Assembly (NCBI RefSeq): GCF_019175385.1
Contig: NC_083344.1
Coordinates: forward strand, 6,300,965-6,364,964
Direction: 5' to 3'
Length of the DNA: 64,000 nt
Source: Lycium barbarum
Taxonomy: Eukaryota; Streptophyta; Magnoliopsida; Solanales; Solanaceae
Shown: one piece after another, positions 45,201 to 60,200 of the stretch
Position numbering within the stretch: the first letter of the stretch is position 1
Layout: every line of letters begins with the position of its first letter
Translations under genes and position numbers: made by a program
Notes under the pieces: generated by a model
Seen by the model: the letters and a program-made list of their open reading frames with translations, nothing else
Told to the model about the DNA's origin: nothing
Databases searched by the model: none

Positions 45201-48200
45201 AGTTTCCAATCCCTGACATCGTGATTCAGATTCTTCCGAACATAATCTCTACAATGCCATAGAAACAAATAATGGTGAGAAAAAAGGAAATAAGTTATCG
45301 TTTTATTTTTCAGAAAAAAGAATAGTAGAAACTAAGCTAATAATTCATGCTCAACAGGCAAATATGATAGAAGATATGAAAAAGAGGGAATCTCAAAGGA
45401 ACCATTAACAAACATAAACTTACAAGGCATGACACCTCTTCCTTCAGCATACTTAGTTCTGTATTTGATATATTCAACTCGTCAGATAAAGCCTGCAATT
45501 CACATGCCAAATTTTCTGCTCTAGAATTGGCTTCTTCTTTTTCTGCATGAGAAATTGTTAATTCCTCTTCCAAAGAAGCAATAGTTGTCTCCATCTCAAA
45601 TGCCAGCACTTCCAGCTTCCTGTACTCCTCCTTCACACCAGAAAAGGAAAAGTAGCTTAAGACAAAGCAATAAAGATAACCAACTCCCCCTCTAGAGTGG
45701 AATGCAGGCAAACATATGCAATACTATTTATAAGATTGATGGGAATAGTACATATAATGACAGAATGGCATATGGGCATTAAATACCCAGCATGCTGCTA
45801 CAAAGAGTGCTAACAAATAAAGGTTATAATGATTCCTAGACCTACCTTGGGTGAGAAATATCTTAAGAATGAAATGAGCATTCTATATGGGAATTTTCTA
45901 AATCAGTATATTTTAAGACAAAGAGAAACAGATTAGACTTCATGATGCATGCCAATAAGGTTTTTCTTTTCTTTAAGGGCTCCGTCAATATAACCTGTTA
46001 CTTCTACCATATGATGATCTGCTCCTTTTATTTGAAAAGGTCATTACGTCGAATGTAAGTTAGAAAACAATGCCTTGGGGACTATAAGAGGATTTAGATT
46101 GGATTAACAGAACCCAAAATCCTACATGAAAATGAAGAAAGCACAAATGTCAGACTCCAAGCCCTGCCTTGGACGGCCTTTTGTTAATTTTCAGGTTTGT
46201 CCTATTTTACTTGTCAAGAGTTCTTCTAATGGCAGGGTACTATTCCAAACTCAATGGCTTCTTGAACAAAAGTTACAGTACAAAAGACACCAACTTTTGG
46301 TCTGCCTTCCTGTTTTGCCATTATTGAGTTACTGCTTTTCATGCATGGATTGAGTAAGGGCTTCGAAAGTTGTATGTAAAGGTCTACCCCCACTGTAGCA
46401 TTGCCTAAAGATTTTGGACTAAATACTCAGATTCTTCGCTAGGTATTAGAATCAACCTTTGATAAGCCTATTCTCACACCCACAAAGTTCATGTATGAAC
46501 CACCAAAATTGGGTTACGTGTGTGGGACTGTGTTAGTTAATGTCCCACATAGGTTGTGTAAGGGCTTCCATAGGATTTATAAAGCTCTTGAACCACTCCA
46601 GTCATTGCCTAAGTTTTTTGCGGTGGATGTTCAGCTACCTTCAGTGCCATAAAGTTAAGCTCAAAGTGTTTTTGCCATTCCATTATACATTTAAGGAACA
46701 TAGAAAGACATTTCTTGAACTTATTTACACTAGTTTGAGTACACCGTACCTACCTGCACATGTTCAACACAAACAGAGGAATTCTTGGCTCTTTTGGAGT
46801 CAAACACATTAGAGCTCCTATCAACAACTGAATCACGCCTTCTTCCGATGATCGAGTCTCGCTTATTGATGTCACGCTCAATAATAGCCCTCTGACCATT
46901 TAAGCGTTTAATTTCCCTCTCAGCACAAGCTCTTTCACCCTAACAATGTGATACCGTAAGAAAAGATAGAAGTGCCTCAAGACGGCACAAGGAAATCAAC
47001 CTTCAAAAAATTTGCATGAGACCTCAAGTTTTGTCTTCTCCTGGATGGCATTCCTAAGTTTGGATTCTGTGTCTTTCAACTTTGCTTTTGTTTTCTCCAA
47101 ATCTTTTCTAATGTTTTCCTTCTCTCTGACTAAGGAATTAGAAGATAAGCATGATAGTTGCTTTTGAAGACTTTGAATCTGAGAAAGGTGTTCAGATTTT
47201 TCTGCTTCATACTTTTCAGAGATTTCCTGGAAAAGAGCATGATTCTGTCAGCAAGGGCAGAGATATCAAAGGATCGATATAGGACAAAGTGAAGCAACTT
47301 ACTGTTAATGCATTTCCAGAATCTCCCATAGCTCTTTTCAGTTCTTCTATTTGATCATGCAGATCAAAAGACTGATTGTCCAGTAGAATCTAAGTTTTGA
47401 TTAGCATGCGTTAAAGGTTTTCAACAGAAACTCAAATAACCGAAGTGTGAGATAATACTTGGTTTTCAAATTTCCAATTATAGAGACGAAAGAAAAGAAA
47501 AAGCAGACAATTGGCACCTTTTCATCCTGAACTACATTGATCTTTTGCCTCAAGAGAGCTTGTAGTTTCTCATAGTTTCTAATTATAAATTTAATTTGGT
47601 TGGAATTGTCAAGTGCTGAAGACTTTAAATCCTGAAAGTGGGAAACCAGATCAGGTTGCAGAAAGCACATAGAAAGTAAACAATAGTACTGGAATTAATG
47701 TATAGAAGCGCAAGTGATAAAACAGCGTGTTGTTAAAGAACATATTGCATGCGTGCGGAAATGTATGAAAAGAATGCCCAAGTCTAGAATTTATGATGTA
47801 ATGACCTACAGAAGATACTCACAGGAACTAGTTTGGATATGGCAGAGAAAGACAGGAAAAGTTCCTCTACCACTGGAACGAATGAATCAATTAATGTTCG
47901 TGAATTTTCAAATTCTGACATCAAATCTTGAACCTCCCTCATCAGCTCGGTTTCAGAGTTCATGCTATCCTCCTGAAAGAAGTGAATCCATTAATGCCCC
48001 AGGAGGCATATGAAAATGATTATATTACATGCTTAAAGCGGAACCCTAAAGAATGTCATTCACAATATATCATCAAGTACTATTAGGGTGGAATGAACTT
48101 ACAACAAGCACTACTGCAGATTGCATTGAAGCAAGCTGTTCACAAGCCCGTTGTGCCTCAAGTTTTGCACTCAAAAGCTCTTGGAAAAGCTAAAACATTA

Positions 48201-51200
48201 AAACAGAAGTCATTGCACTGTTGCACTTAAAGGAAAGGTAATCAAAAAAGATATGTGAACCTTATCAAAAAAGAAAGGTATTATGGATATCAAATGTAAA
48301 GGTCACATGTAAAAGTGAGATCCTAGTAGTCAAAAAATTGACCTGAAAACATGCTCAAAGCTATGCAGAATAACACCAGTTTCCTTGGCTTCTTTGACTG
48401 GCAGGATCATCTGAGTCTGTATCTAATAGAGACATGCTATACCCACTCAACTCGAAAGCTATTACCATCCTAATGTGTTTTATGAATCACTTATGCAATT
48501 ATGTGTTGTACCGGATGGAATATGGTACGAGGAACAGGACATCCCAGACATACTCAACAAGTAAAACAAAAGGCCAGACCGTGATTCCCACTCTGAGATG
48601 TGACACGTGCAGAGGAAACAGATATGATGAATGTGAGGTAAGAAAGAGGGGAGCATCTTTGTGCTGAAATTGCGAAAGGAAAGCAAAATACCATTTAAAG
48701 CTTCATTTAATAACTGAAACTAATAACTATTGAATAGATAAAGATCATCATCATGATAAATCGTTCTAATTTTAATCACTACAAAAGTTTTCGAGAATGT
48801 ATCTTGGGACTAAGATTAAGAATGTCATCTTCGACCACTGAGGCTTATAGCCTACTGATACCGCTTTGGATCTCCTACACAATAAGTGGTGATTCGAATC
48901 TCTATCCCCTTCTCCCTCTATAAAACAAATAAAATTAAAAGAATGAAAACGTTTGACTAAGGTAAAAAGGAAGCATAAGAACTAATTAATCAAAACAAAT
49001 GCGGATTTCAAATTCAGATTCAGCATTATCATGTTTGGCGTTTGGGCTCTTTAGATTGGCTTGTCGTCTTCATTACTAGTTAGATTTTGAAGCAGTACTT
49101 AGTAATGACATGCCAACTTCATTTATAAACTGGAATTTTACTAATCAAGCAACATTTATTACGATATACAGAAGACTACCACATGTTTCACATTCCCTTG
49201 CGCATTGATCATGCAAGTGGGAGAAAAAGGAACTTTGATAGTACTCTATCAGGTAGTAATAGCAGTTTTTTCATAACAGGCAAACAGCTGTGGCTAGCTG
49301 TTTGGCTGTGAGAATACAATGGTTGATACTTGATATAGATACAGCGACAACATTTTATGCCACCAGCATAGGAATTCTGAAGTGAACAAGCATTTGTCAC
49401 CACCTTGTTTGCTCTCTCAGTATAAGGAGATAAATCATTAAAATTGCAATGTTCAATGCATAAAATGTGAAAGCTTGATTACCTCTTCATGCTTCTCTCT
49501 TGCAGATATGGTCTGCTCAGTTGCTATCTCAACAACAGAGTCCAAATTGTGTTGGCTTGAGGATCTCTCCATTTCTAACAAAGTGATCTGAACAAAAGTT
49601 CCACATTTCCGAGATATACTTAACAAGAAATAAAAAGTGAAAAAGTAATCTTATTTATATAGATGACAAGAAAATGAGAAATGAAAGAAATGAGGACCTT
49701 CTCTTGGAGCTGCTTAATCACCAAAATAGCTTCCGACTCTCTCAAAGTTTTGCTCCCATTCAAGTGCATCAAAGAATTGTCCTCTTGCTCAGAACCATCG
49801 ACTAGATGAATGTCAGCCTCTAAAAGCTTCCTTGTTAGATAGTCAATCTTTATCTCACTCACGGTTTTCTAGCAAAAGCAAGGATTAAACTAAGAAATCA
49901 AATTGAATCAGAAATAACAGAAACAAAGAGAAAGAACATTACATGTGATTCAAAATTTAAAAGCAACTCCTCATGCTCCCTTTGAAGTTCCAGCAATTCA
50001 CTGTCTTCCTGCTAGAATTAAAAAACAATAACACAGCAATCAGTAGTATAATACTATTTCGAAAGAAAGTTGAAATAGCAGAGCGAAGTGTAAACCATTG
50101 AGGAGCTTTTTTTCCTAGAGGCTCCTTTTCTCCTGCTAGTCACATGCAACAAAGCCTGCGGGTCAGGGAGGGTACAGTCTTCTAATTGATTACTCGTTGA
50201 ATTGTCTTCTTGCTTGCCAGAGTCTCCATTGCTCTCAGCATCTAATAGTTCTTCAAAAGGAAGTAAGGGTCCAATGTCATGTTTTATCCTTTTGGCTTTG
50301 ACTACAGAAGCCTTCTCTTTGACTGCGGAGTTCAACTGAAGCAGCAAAGAATAAAATATTTAATTCCGTTTGCATTGGTAAAGAAGCTTTGCAGGGTTCT
50401 AGATTGGAGTTCCAGTTCCCCCATTTAGTGCTCATAATTGTAAATTTAAAAGGGTATATCTTTAATGCAGGCAAGGAATCCCGAACCAATGTTTGCAGAG
50501 AAGATGAAGGTGGAAGAGGAAGAAAATTTTGGAACCAATGTTTGTAAAGAAAAGGACTTTCGAGCCCATGAATCACGTTTTTTATTATTGAAGAATTTGT
50601 TAAAGAAGATACTTTGATAAAATTAATTAGAAGGGCTAATTAGTCAATAGTAATTATTTTACATTAATGATAGATATATCAAAGAATTGTTACAAAAAGT
50701 CAAACAATACTGATAAGCATAATATCGTAAACAACAAGAGAGGCTAGTGTTATGAAGCAAAAACTTGAGAGGGGGTCTCTGAAATTATCCTTATCGATTA
50801 TTATAGATGTATGCTACATCATACTTGGCTAACTTTTTATCAATGTATTAAAAATTTTATCATTAAAGAATTTGATAAAGAGGATATTTTATTAAATTAA
50901 TTAATAAAGTCTCTCTACCTTTTGGAAACAGCCTCTCTACCTTCCAAGGTAGAGGTAAGGTCTGCGTACACTTTACCCTCCCCAAACCCCACATTGTGGG
51001 ATTTCACTGGGTATGTTGTTGTAATTAATTAATTAGAAGAGTTTAATATTACAAAAAGGAAAATTAGTCATATTGTAACTCTGTAACATTAATAATAATG
51101 TGTTAAAACAATTGTTACAAGAAAAATCAAAACAAGGGATGTAAGCTTAATATTGTAAACCACAAGGGAAGTTAGTGTTACAAAACGAAACATGGAGGGA

Positions 51201-54200
51201 GGTCTTTGAAATCATAACTATCAATTATTATAGATGTATAATACATCATAGTTGGCTAACTTTTTCGCTGTCTCAAAACTCATTCACTTGTATGCTCAAG
51301 TAACTTTCATTGCGACTAGTATAGATTCAAGCTTGCTTTCTGAATAAACACGGCAGTGCGTAAAGTATTAAAACATCCCTTTGCAAATGAGTGTTGCCCA
51401 TCCTTAATGAGTTTATGCACAGTGTCCTAACAATATGATGACCATTAAAACCAACAATTTATCCATGATGCGCTTAAACACAAATTGGCAACTAATTTCT
51501 CAAGTACTCTGAGGCAGTCGATTCATACACCAAATAACACTAAGGATGCAGATTCATAGTACTAGTAAAATGCAGCTTGTGATGCTGGGTCAATAATTAT
51601 ATATCCATAAAATGACTAAAGTGAAGTCCATATTGCTTCAAGAACGTACTGCTCCTATATACTCTTCAAAGAAATTTACACAACAAAAGATAATATATGG
51701 TAACAGTACCAACAGAAATCAAATCTCACCTCCTCCTTCAAAGCCTCCCTTGAAAGTTTACCTGGGCACCATGTATATCGCCGTTTTTCCTTACAATGCA
51801 GAAGATATAACATCAACTTAATCACAATTGAACAGCAATAAAAGAAAGCTAAGGGTAGAAGACCAAATCAAATGCTAATGATGGCACAAAGTGTTAGATG
51901 TATGTGGTATTGTCGTCATTGACTAAGATTAAATAAGCAATTCTTCCAGAAAATGCAAAATAAGAGGCCTATTTTAGGAATTGGTAGCTGATTTTGAATT
52001 TTTTTCTTCAAACACAAAATTCAATATGCCTCTGTGTGTTCTCCCAAGCAACGACACGAATCCTTAAGAACACATTGGATATCACCAAAAGAAACTAGCA
52101 TAGAGAAAACCCACTACTTGAAAATATAATCCCCAATGAGCTCAAATTTTTGTATTGCGGAAACTAGCGGGAAGGTCTAAGACTCATGCAAGATTTATAT
52201 TAAAATCAGCAATTGGTGATCACATACATGTTTGAAACTCCATTTTGACAGGAAAGTGCAATATGAGGTCAGACAAGGTGCGCCATGATTGCATGAATGA
52301 AATGTGATCTTTTTATTAGAAGTAAATAATTTTACTGAAGATGAAAATATCTTCCCGTATACAAGCAGTATACTGAAATAGAGTGGCCGAGTATACTCAG
52401 TTGTCTTCATGTACTCAGTAGGTAAGAGTTATGGCAGACTGTTGGTCTAGGATCCAAGGGATCATAGAAGGTGGAAAAAGAAACTAGGAACCCAATTACC
52501 TGATAAAAGAAATGGAAAAAATACTTGTGCACTGAAAAATAATTTGATTGCCTTTATAAGTCTTCGCTCTGCAGTAAATTAGGTGGAGGTCCAGCATTTA
52601 TGTTAAAAATTGAATCGGACTTGTAAACTTCACACTGTGAAGTACCACCAACTTGTTGAAATCACACTCTTAAATTAGTAGTGCTTCTAGGAGGGATTCA
52701 AAAGCAAGTAAAGCAATGAATAGATACAAATCCACAAACTCACCTTTTTATAGGTATCACGACCCTCATCCCTATTTGAGCATAGCACCATAGAACTCAA
52801 GTTCTCAATTTTCTTGGCTTGCTCTTGTAACCTCTTATCCCTTTCAGCTTGAGCTTTCTTTTCCTCCTCCAATTCTAATGCAATTCGTTCCCGCTCCAAT
52901 TCGCTCTATTAAAATTTTACACCTTTGAGACTCACAAAATTGCCAATGCAGCTTATAAAGTAATCATCACAAACCTTCAGTAAAGTATTCCGGAGATTCA
53001 GTATTTCTTCATCAAGATGTTCTGAGTGTGTCGCCTTCAATAGTTTAAAAACATAGGTTAGTCAACATATACAAAATAATAAACGACGTGACTGCTTCCA
53101 CAACCTGAAATTTAGCTCGCAGCTCCTCAATCTCCTTCTTTTGACGCTTTAGCAATGCAGCATCAGTCAGTATCTGGTATAAAAAAACAGATAGGTTTAA
53201 GATGCAAACAAAAGCAGGTATCATGTAAAGGCAAAAGGAAAGTACAGACCAGAAGCAACTCAAACTGACAGCAGATGTGAGTAAGAGGCATAAAGAAAGC
53301 TGAGAGATCGACTTGCTTTCTGGTGAGTACAGAATGCAGTTAAATATCCAACCTCATTCACGTGAACACAATTTGTAACCCGCAATGCCCTGCTAGCGAA
53401 TTGAAGACTACTCTTAGTCTCATCAGCATGAATCTGGAATCAAGGAAAAAATGCATTATTAACATAGAGCAAGAGAGACTGTCAGCATGAACCTATCATC
53501 AAGCAGAACGCCCCATTAAAAAAAAAGGCAGAAAAGAAGAAAGAAAGAAAGAAGAATCATAGAGACATGGTCACCCAAGCATAATTCACAAAATGGTTTA
53601 CAAGTACAATATGTGATGAAAAGAAAGTTCTGCCTGCGACAAAGGTGGTCCAACGCATAATTACCATGGTTAGGGCTAATTGAAAGGTACTCGAGCCCTT
53701 CAAATTGAAAAATGAGAGAAGACAAAGAATGATCTAGAGACCTTTTCGAGCTACTGTACTCAACGAGTCAGCAATATTAAGTGAAAAACAGAAGGCCAGT
53801 TCATCCACAGTCAAGTTTTGCGTTCATTAGATAATCATTTTGTTGAATAAATTGCTGAAAAACGAAAAATGATATCCAGGATAACACTATACTGACTTGT
53901 AAATCTTCAAAGGAAAAACATGGAGAACTGCAGTGCTGGTACACTAATTTGTATGTCAAAAGGGAAAACATTTGGACACAATCCTATTATTTGTCATACA
54001 AATAGACAGGATCTGAGGCAGACATGCCTACAATTTTATATAAAGATCAGCATAGCAAAATCAGTATAGCAGTACTTTCAACCAGTTGCAGATTGCTTTT
54101 TTCGTGAATTTTCTGTAATAAAAGATACCCCAAACAAGTTTTGACATGGTAGACATTGAAATAGTTCATTCTGTCTTAGAGTTCTCTAAAGAAATCAAAG

Positions 54201-57200
54201 AAGAAACTATAAATTATGAAATTGAAGACTTAATAGAGAATATTGTGCACCAACGCAAGGACTTATGTATTTAATAAGGTGCTTTTCAGCCTACCATAAA
54301 TTTATTAAGCTCAGATAATTTACCTGGGCAAGAGTGATATTACATATGATGGCAGTGTTTGCATTTCCACCCAGTGCAGGTTGCAAGATACGCGTTAGTT
54401 TACTGTCTCGATATGGAACGTGACTCCTGGAAGATTGCATGATACATTAGTACATGTAGAAGAACAGTTTTACGAAACCAAGCCCAACACACAACAAGCT
54501 TACCCTTGACTCTCAGCACCTTCACTTAGTTTTTTAATCACAGTTCCTAAAGTCATCAAGCTTTTGTTGATGTGGGAGCCTTCTTTTAGACGAACACCTT
54601 CCGCTCCGGTTTTGGCAACACGTTCTGAACCAGCAAGGTCCACCAGGTTCTGGGAAAATTTTGAGGGTAGAGAGATTATCTTTGTAGATTCTTCTACATA
54701 AATGATAGCATCTTAAAGAGAATGTAAAAACTTCTCACTGCATACCAGAACAGATACACGGACTGCATCACAAGAATTCTCTCTATTTGCATCTTCAGCC
54801 TTCTCCCTACTCTCAATTATCTATTAAGCATAAAACTTTAGGGCATGAATGTATTCCTCATATCTTAGAATAGTCATTCAAGCGTATGTTACCATCCGGA
54901 AAATTGTGTGTGATCTACTGCTGTATGTATTCATATTAGTTTCTCCAATATGTCGATGAGCTGCAAAACAAATTGTGAAGACTGTTACTCTTGCTGAAGC
55001 TTTGCATAGGAATATTAATTTGAAATAGAGTAGCCAATATTAAGGCAGAAGGGTAATGAGAAATGGGATGCTGCGCTTCTTTATAAATGAAAACCAAATC
55101 TTTAGGGCACGGATATGTTTGCCAGTATGCTCTTAAGACCAATACTTACAGTGGAGACTTTGTTATTAGAGTAATTGGAGCCTATAAGATACTTTCAAGA
55201 AAAGAATAATTATTGAGAGGACATAACCATATTGATGGTAATGCCAAGAACTGTGAAAGAAACCATGTTTAGGTGGGCTCGTAGAAGACAGAGGAGGAGA
55301 TGCAGGGCATGTGAAGTTGTCCCTTTAGCATTGATGTGGACCATATGGAGTGAGAGGAACACAAGAGCTTTTGATGGAATAGAGAAAGATATTGTACACT
55401 TGAGAAATAGCCTCTTTTCCCTTATTTCTTTTTGGTGCACCCATGAGGTTACTTTTTGTATAGATGATTGGGCGACTTTTGTAGAAAATCATGTATTCTT
55501 CTAGGATTTTCTACTTTTTGGTATACTTCTTGTATACAGGCTAGTTAATGCCCTTTTTGTTAATAATATTCTTACTTCATCAAAAAAAAATAAAAAAAAT
55601 TGATGGTACTTTTACTTACATTCTCCAAAATCCATGAGCTCAAGCACTTGATCAGGAGAGGCAACAATTTCCTCCCTTAAACCAGCAACAAATATGCCTC
55701 GCTTCATGCCAGATTAGCAAATCGGATGAAAGCCAAATTATGCTGACAGTTCATGTGCAACTATAAAACAATAATGTGAAACCAAAAGTAATCCAATACC
55801 TCTATACTTTCATGGATTTGCAACTTCCGGTGCTCAGGAGCCAACAAATCATTTATCTCCTCATTATAGATTTCCATATACGACATCCGCAGAAGAAACT
55901 CTCTATCCATTTCCTAAAATTTCAGGAGACTAAATTATACACGGGTACTTATTAAATTTTTCAAAAGGCAGAACCAACGTCATGTACCAAAGAAATTTTT
56001 TAGGAATGAGCATACTGCAAAAAATAACAATGCAACATATTTTTAAAAAGAACGATTGATCAGTCATAAATAAAATGATATTTCATTAGTCGCTTATAGC
56101 ACAAACAGAAAAAGCCTGTCACTTCCCTTATTAATCAGGACAGCACTTTTTTTTTTTTTGATGACATGGGAACCCGCAGCAGCTACCCTTTGGGTGTGCA
56201 CAGGGTAAACCCAGCTCCTGTGCAATAGTTCCCAAACCACACAGGTGAGGTAACCCGCACTAGGCAAGCCCCGTGCAACGAGCTCGACCCAGAAGGCAAA
56301 TCCCCTGCTGTCGTTGGCGCAGGGGGTTTCGAACCTGAGACCTCCATTATGAAAGCCCCATGCTCAACCAACTGAGCCACCCTTGCGGCTAATCAGGACA
56401 GCACTTTTTCTATCAAGAAGTCGCTTTTTTAGGGGCTTTCTAACAGGAAAATGAATCTGATAATCAATCTTTCCCCTAGATTGAGAGGTTTCATTTCAGG
56501 TTAAGCAGGGGTCAAGACTCTAAGGTCCAGCTTCAAATAGGTGAATGCTCATTTCCTATCTTTCTTTCGCCAGGTTTTTTTTTGCTTTGATTCGATAGTT
56601 GGAACTCTATGTATAGATGTTAAACCTATGATAAGACTCGTGGAGACATAAGGAATGAAGAGAAGGAATCTGGTTGACAATCAAGTATTAGCTAGCAAGT
56701 GTATGGACTCATATTTTGAGTATTCCCCAGTGTACCAAACTGAAGCATAAGAATCTAATGTGTTGTGGCACACATGTGATGTAGCTGCGGAGAATTGCTT
56801 TTCCTTGGCATCCCTTAAAGATCGATTCGTCAACTTTATACAAATAAATCCTGAACTATAGAGCAGTTTTATAGGAATATGAAAACAAATTTCAGAAAAT
56901 AGTAACTGCAAGAACCTGACAACGACTTTAAGACTTGACAAATGACTCAGAATCGCTTTTACAGCGAGTTGTTTTCCAGTAAGAGAACTTATTTCTCTTC
57001 AATCTATTTGAAGTTGCAGTCACAGTTATCAATGAAGAATGCCAAAAATATGACATAAATGTCATTATTTGTTGAAGGGGTTACAAATTGATATAATGGC
57101 AATGTCAAACCTCTTCAATGAAATTAAACAGATCTTGCACGGCCATAGGGATGACTCCAGGTTCAGTTGCTGATCCTCTCATAGTATGTGTTTTTCCACT

Positions 57201-60200
57201 ACTTGTCTGACCATATGCAAAAACAGTCCCTGCAAAAGAATATACGTATGCAAATCAGTAGCTTAAAAGATTACATTATCTTTTTATAAAGTTAGGTAAT
57301 ATTACGGCATAATGCATAAACATGCCCTTAAACTTGGCCTCAACTGGCAAATCTACCCTCCAACTTTGGGTCAGCACAAGTAGGCACCTCAACTTATCTC
57401 CACTTTGTCAGTTGAACACTCCAACTTAGAAAATGATCATCTAGACACCTTAAATTTTATGTGTCACGTCAGCATTTGTGTTTACGTGTTCAGCTTTATA
57501 CAAGTTGAGGTGCCTACTTGTGCACACCCAAAGTTGGAGAGCATACATGCCAGCTGAGGCCATGTTTGAAGGCCTGTTTATGTAATATTTAGTACCAAGA
57601 AGGTACAGCAAGAGGTACAGAAAAGGACATTACAATGACACCATTACATCCTCAACACATCAACAACAACATACCCAGTGAAATCCCACAATGTGGAGCC
57701 TGGGGAGGGTAAAGTATACACAGACCTTACCCCTATCTCGGAAGATAGGGAGGCTGTTTCCGGAAGACCCTCGGCTCAAGAGAAACACGACGAGAAAAGG
57801 TCAGATAAGCACAAACAGTTCAAAGCAAAATGAAAATGAAACTAAAGAATGCGAAAAAGTCATGATAGAGCAGTCTGAGGAAAGGAAGCAATAGCTATCA
57901 CAAATAAATAAGATAATCGAAGTACAAGAAACAACATATAATAGCAAGAATCCAAGGACGATAGACTATAGATCAAAACTGCGACGACGTACTAGCCTTC
58001 TATCCTAATCAGAGTCCTCCATAACCTTCTATCTAAGGTCATGTCCTCAGTAAGCTGGAACTGCGCCATGTCCTGTCTAAGCACCTCTCTCCAATACTCT
58101 TTCGGCCTACCTCTACCTCTTCTGAAACCATCCATAGTTAACCTCTCACACCTCCGCACTGGGGCATCTGTGTCTCTCCTCCTCACATGCCCAAACCATC
58201 TCAGTCTCGCTTCCTGCAACTTGTCCTTCACTGATGCCACTCCCACCTTATCTCGAATGTCTTCATTCTTAATCCTATCTCGCCTGGTGTGCCCACACAT
58301 CCATCGCAACATTCTCATTTCCGCAACTTTCATCTTTTGGACATGAGAGTTCTTGACTGCCCAACACTCTACCCCGTACAACAAAGTCGGTCTCACAACC
58401 ACTTTGTAGAACCTGTCTTTTAAGTTTTGGTGGCACCTTCTTATCACACAGCATTCCTGAAGCAAACCTCCATTTCATCTACCCTGCACCAATACGATGT
58501 GAGACATCACCGTCAATATCCCAATTTCCTTGTATAATAGACCCAATATATTTGAAACTTCCTTTCTTTTGGATGGCATGGGTACAAGCCTCACTTCCAC
58601 GCCAACCTCATGTGTGACGTCGCTGAACTTACACTCCATGTACTCTGTCTTGGTCCTACTCAACTTGAACCCTTTCGACTCCAGAGTTTGTCTCCAAACC
58701 TCCAGCTTAGTGTTCACTCCGCTGCGTGTCTCATCAATCAAGACTATGTCATTCGCGAATAACATACACCATGGCACCTGACCTTGAATTTGCCGCGTCA
58801 AACAATCCATCACTAAGGCAAATAAAAATGGGCTAAAAGTTGATCCCTGGTGCAACCTCATCTCCTGGAAAGTGCTCCGAGTCTCCTCCCACTGTCCTTA
58901 TTCTGGTTTTAGCTCCTTCATACATGTCTTTGATCGCCCTAATGTACACTACAAGTATACCTCTAGCCTCCAAGCATCTCCATAAAACCTCTCTCGGCAC
59001 TTTGTCGTAAGCCTTTTCTAGATCGATGAAAACCACGTGTAAGTCCTTCCTCTCCCTATACTGTTCCACCAGTCTCCTCACAAGATGAATGGCTTCTGTA
59101 GTCGAGCGCCCCAGCATGAATCCGAATTGGTTCTCTAAAATGGACACGCCTCTTCTCACCCTCATCCCCACCACCCTTTCCCACACTTTCATAGTGTGGC
59201 TTAGCAGCTTGATCCCTCTATAGTTGTTGCAACTTTGAATATCACCCTTGTTCTTGTACAAAGGAGCCATCACACTCCACCTCCATTCCTCAGGCATTTT
59301 GCCGTCTTAAAAATAACATTAAACAACCCAGTCAACCACTCCAAACCTACCCTGCCCGCACTCTTCCAAAACTCCCCAGGGATCTCGTCAGGCCCGGTAG
59401 CTCTTCCCCTGCGCATCCTACGAACAGCACCCTTAACCTCCTCCACCTTTGTACTCCTACAATACCCAAAATCGCGACAGCTCTCAGAGTACTCCAAATC
59501 TCCCAACACAATGTCTCTGTCACCTTCCTCGTTCAAAAGTTTATGGAAGTAGGACTGCCATCTCCGTCTAATGAGAGCTTCCTCCACCAATACTTTTACA
59601 TCCTCAACACATAGAGCTCAAAAAGTCAATAAAATATGACATGTTTCCTCTATCTTGTGCTTTCTCCCTATACCAGAAGGACAAACTATATGTGCATTTA
59701 TACTTTACAGAGACGAGTATTTTCTTATCCTCAGAACATCTTTTATTCCTTTCAGGCCAACCAGAGCACATGATGCAGACTGGAACAGTATTCAATATCG
59801 GTCTCAGCTCCTTTCCAACTCTCTGTCCAACTCAACATACCAGCAAACTCCTCACATCCTTAGTAAGCATCACCAATTGAACACCAAAAATGTTTGAAAA
59901 ACGTTATCCGAATCTACCAGCACCAGTCACGGTGTAATAGTAGTAGTAGTAGTAGGTGTTAATTGTTTGTTAATTGTTTCCAATGCCTTCTCACAGAAGA
60001 AACACCTGGTACACAATGAGAACCCCTCTTTTGGAGAGTGTCTAGGTAAGACAAGCATCGTTAGCAGCAATCGATCCAAAATAAGCAACTTTAGAAGGAG
60101 CTTTAGTTCTCAAAATCAACTTCCATGGCCTCCCCTCATAAATTTCACGGCAACTTGTTTTCTTGGGCTTCTTAAGATTTGAACCCGAAGCCAACCCCAA

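Noticed and set aside
56151..56389. Functional tRNA gene or coding frame 56183-56380
   Set aside because: The A and B boxes belong to a SINE with an A tail and a 19-bp duplication; the open frame is a by-product.
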